Assembly: GCA_027306745.1 (NCBI GenBank)
Contig: DAHUZD010000274.1
Span: forward strand, 1 to 6,510
From: Acidobacteriaceae bacterium
GTDB taxonomy: Bacteria; Acidobacteriota; Terriglobia; Terriglobales; Acidobacteriaceae
DNA length: 6,510 nucleotides
Direction of reading: 5' to 3'
Part shown: piece after piece, positions 5,175 to 6,510 of the stretch
How positions within the stretch are numbered: position 1 is the first letter of the stretch
Layout: each line of letters starts with the position of its first letter
Translations under genes and position numbers: made by a program
The notes under the pieces: model-generated
What the model was told of the DNA's origin: nothing
What the model saw: the letters and a program-made list of their open reading frames with translations, nothing else
Database searches by the model: none

Positions 5175-6510
5175 TCAATACGATCTGGCGCTCTCGGTTT
5201 TCTCCGGCCAGTTATCCGTGCGGAAAGGAACCGCCGGAAGCCCTGCGCCATTGAAGAGTGTGGCGGCAGGGTTGGACTGCCAGGCATAGCGCACCTGCGT
5301 GGGTTTGGGAACTGCGGGCGATGAGACCACGACGCTGTCACCCTCGATGCGCGCGTCAGCCCAGTGCCACTTGCGATCTTCTCCGGCGATGGAGAACTCC
5401 TCCAGCTTGCCGCCTTTCACGACGAGCCCTCCGTCTGTGTGCTTGAAGTACAGACGAATCGCATCGGGAAGGCGCTGGACCGAAGCGAGCGTAGGGCCGG
5501 AATCAACAAAGTGCTCCCCATAATGTTGCGCAAGCGCACACAGCGCAAGTCTGTCGCCGACGGGTTGTTTGTTCTTGGGATGGATGCTATTCGCATCGCC
5601 GGTGTCGATAGTGACAGCCAGGCAGGAGTTGGGCACGGTGGCCGCAACGATCGCCTGCGACTCGCGCAATTCTGCCCACTCATCACCATCCAATGGAGTG
5701 GAGCTGCGCGGGGTAAAGGCCGGCAGGCTGACAATGTAGAACGGGAAATCTCCCTGGCCGAACAATGAGCGCCAATTCGCGATCACGACTGGCAGCAGCT
5801 TGCGATACTGGTAGCCGCGTGGAGAGTTCTGCTCTCCCTGGTACCAGATGGCGCCTGTTATTGACAGCGGCGCGACCGGCTTCAGCATTCCGTCATAGAG
5901 CACGGTCGGCATCACGGGCCAGTTTTCGTACGTGAGCGGCAACGTATGTGGCGGGCGCGCATCCACACTCAATTTGGCCTTCCACTCACCCGCCAGAGGA
6001 ACCTTGGTGCCATCGGCGAGCGAAAGATAAAGATCGTCTGCCTTGGACAGGAACCCACCCTTCGGCAGCGTTTTGAGAATGCGAAGCGCGATGACGTTGC
6101 GGCCAGGCTTCAGGATACCGGACCGAATGAAATATACGCGCGGATTTTCCACCCAAGAGCTGGCACCCACTTCAACACCGTTGACGTACGCGGTGTCCAT
6201 GCGCTCAATCGATCCCAAGTGGAGCGTCGTGCCGCCGGGCGAAAACGGCCCTGCCGGAACACTTGCACCCGGCGCAGCTTTGGGGAGAGGATCCGGCAGT
6301 GTGATTTCCCTGCGGAACCAGACCACCGCCGGCGTATCAGGTACGCCCAGCTCGGTAAAGCCGCCGGGGACGGGAACCTGCTTCCATTTGGAATCGTTCA
6401 GGTCCGGTGCCGCCCAGTTGTTCTTTTGGCCAATGTCATATTGGTCGTACCAGTGCCTGACAAAATTTCCATACTCGGGTGCGTTCTCTGCCCGCAACTG
6501 GTCCAGCGCC
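5175..6510 (-). CDS. Sialate O-acetylesterase-like protein (C-terminal part, gene runs off window)
   Basis: The frame is open from the window's right edge to TGA at 5175-5177, giving about 444 residues. A TTG at 6495-6497 is in frame, but coding continues upstream (ALDQLR...), so it is not the start. Family proteins usually exceed 600 residues; the N-terminal block with the nucleophilic Ser lies outside. Reading in gene order, WAAPDLNDSKWKQVPVPGG through about 100 residues to PGRNVIALRILKT (about 6120 to 6070) resembles the beta-sandwich domain inserted in these esterases. GAIWYQGEQN (about 5826-5855) and IHPKNKQ with the probable catalytic His (codon 5580-5582) are hallmark SGNH/SASA motifs. 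The ending LFNGAGLPAVPFRTDNW is typical. It likely removes O-acetyl groups from sialic acid or other acetylated glycans, probably outside the cytoplasm. Its signal peptide would be out of view. It has no evident link to Kdp. Acetylxylan esterase activity is an alternative. Confidence 0.9.
   Translation of the reverse strand, partial: ALDQLRAENAPEYGNFVRHWYDQYDIGQKNNWAAPDLNDSKWKQVPVPGGFTELGVPDTPAVVWFRREITLPDPLPKAAPGASVPAGPFSPGGTTLHLGSIERMDTAYVNGVEVGASSWVENPRVYFIRSGILKPGRNVIALRILKTLPKGGFLSKADDLYLSLADGTKVPLAGEWKAKLSVDARPPHTLPLTYENWPVMPTVLYDGMLKPVAPLSITGAIWYQGEQNSPRGYQYRKLLPVVIANWRSLFGQGDFPFYIVSLPAFTPRSSTPLDGDEWAELRESQAIVAATVPNSCLAVTIDTGDANSIHPKNKQPVGDRLALCALAQHYGEHFVDSGPTLASVQRLPDAIRLYFKHTDGGLVVKGGKLEEFSIAGEDRKWHWADARIEGDSVVVSSPAVPKPTQVRYAWQSNPAATLFNGAGLPAVPFRTDNWPEKTESARSY

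Noticed and set aside
5258..5768. Plus-strand frames of 62-134 codons opposite the esterase
   Set aside because: They overlap well-supported esterase coding on the minus strand and have no convincing ribosome binding site or domain.
6495..6497. TTG as the start codon of the esterase
   Set aside because: The frame stays open to the window edge, the sequence is in mid-protein, and the family's N-terminal catalytic block has not yet appeared.

Overview
The window carries a complete high-affinity potassium pump operon, kdpF-kdpA-kdpB-kdpC, on the + strand. Upstream is the last 22 codons of an OmpR/PhoB-type response regulator, almost certainly KdpE. Downstream, in convergent orientation, is the C-terminal two thirds of a sialate O-acetylesterase-like protein. 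Moderately GC-rich coding sequence, the esterase type and the Kdp protein sequences suggest an environmental Gram-negative bacterium. Acidobacteriota (Terriglobia) is my best guess from general familiarity; nothing in the window proves it.

Layout. 1-71: kdpE tail. 72-176: pyrimidine-rich intergenic region holding the likely kdp control region, with an 11-nt-phased direct repeat. 177-422: unrecognised 81-aa one-span membrane protein. 419-508: 29-aa one-span mini-protein, missed by ordinary gene callers. 514-603: kdpF (29 aa). 603-2357: kdpA. 2370-4418: kdpB. 4443-5015: kdpC. 5016-5174: convergent intergenic region with a long imperfect hairpin (5093-5148). 5175-6510, minus strand: partial esterase, open at the window edge.

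How it works together. KdpA is the K+-selective channel-like subunit, KdpB the P-type ATPase, KdpC the single-span accessory subunit and KdpF a small lipid-facing stabiliser. All catalytic residues checked in KdpB fall at the same numbers as in the E. coli protein, so the pump looks functional. The regulator lies upstream of the structural genes, not downstream as in E. coli kdpFABCDE. The genes from 177 to 5015 are packed with 4-base and 1-base overlaps or gaps of 5, 12 and 24 nt, so they probably form one translationally coupled transcript. The least explained part is the pair of small membrane-protein genes placed ahead of kdpF.
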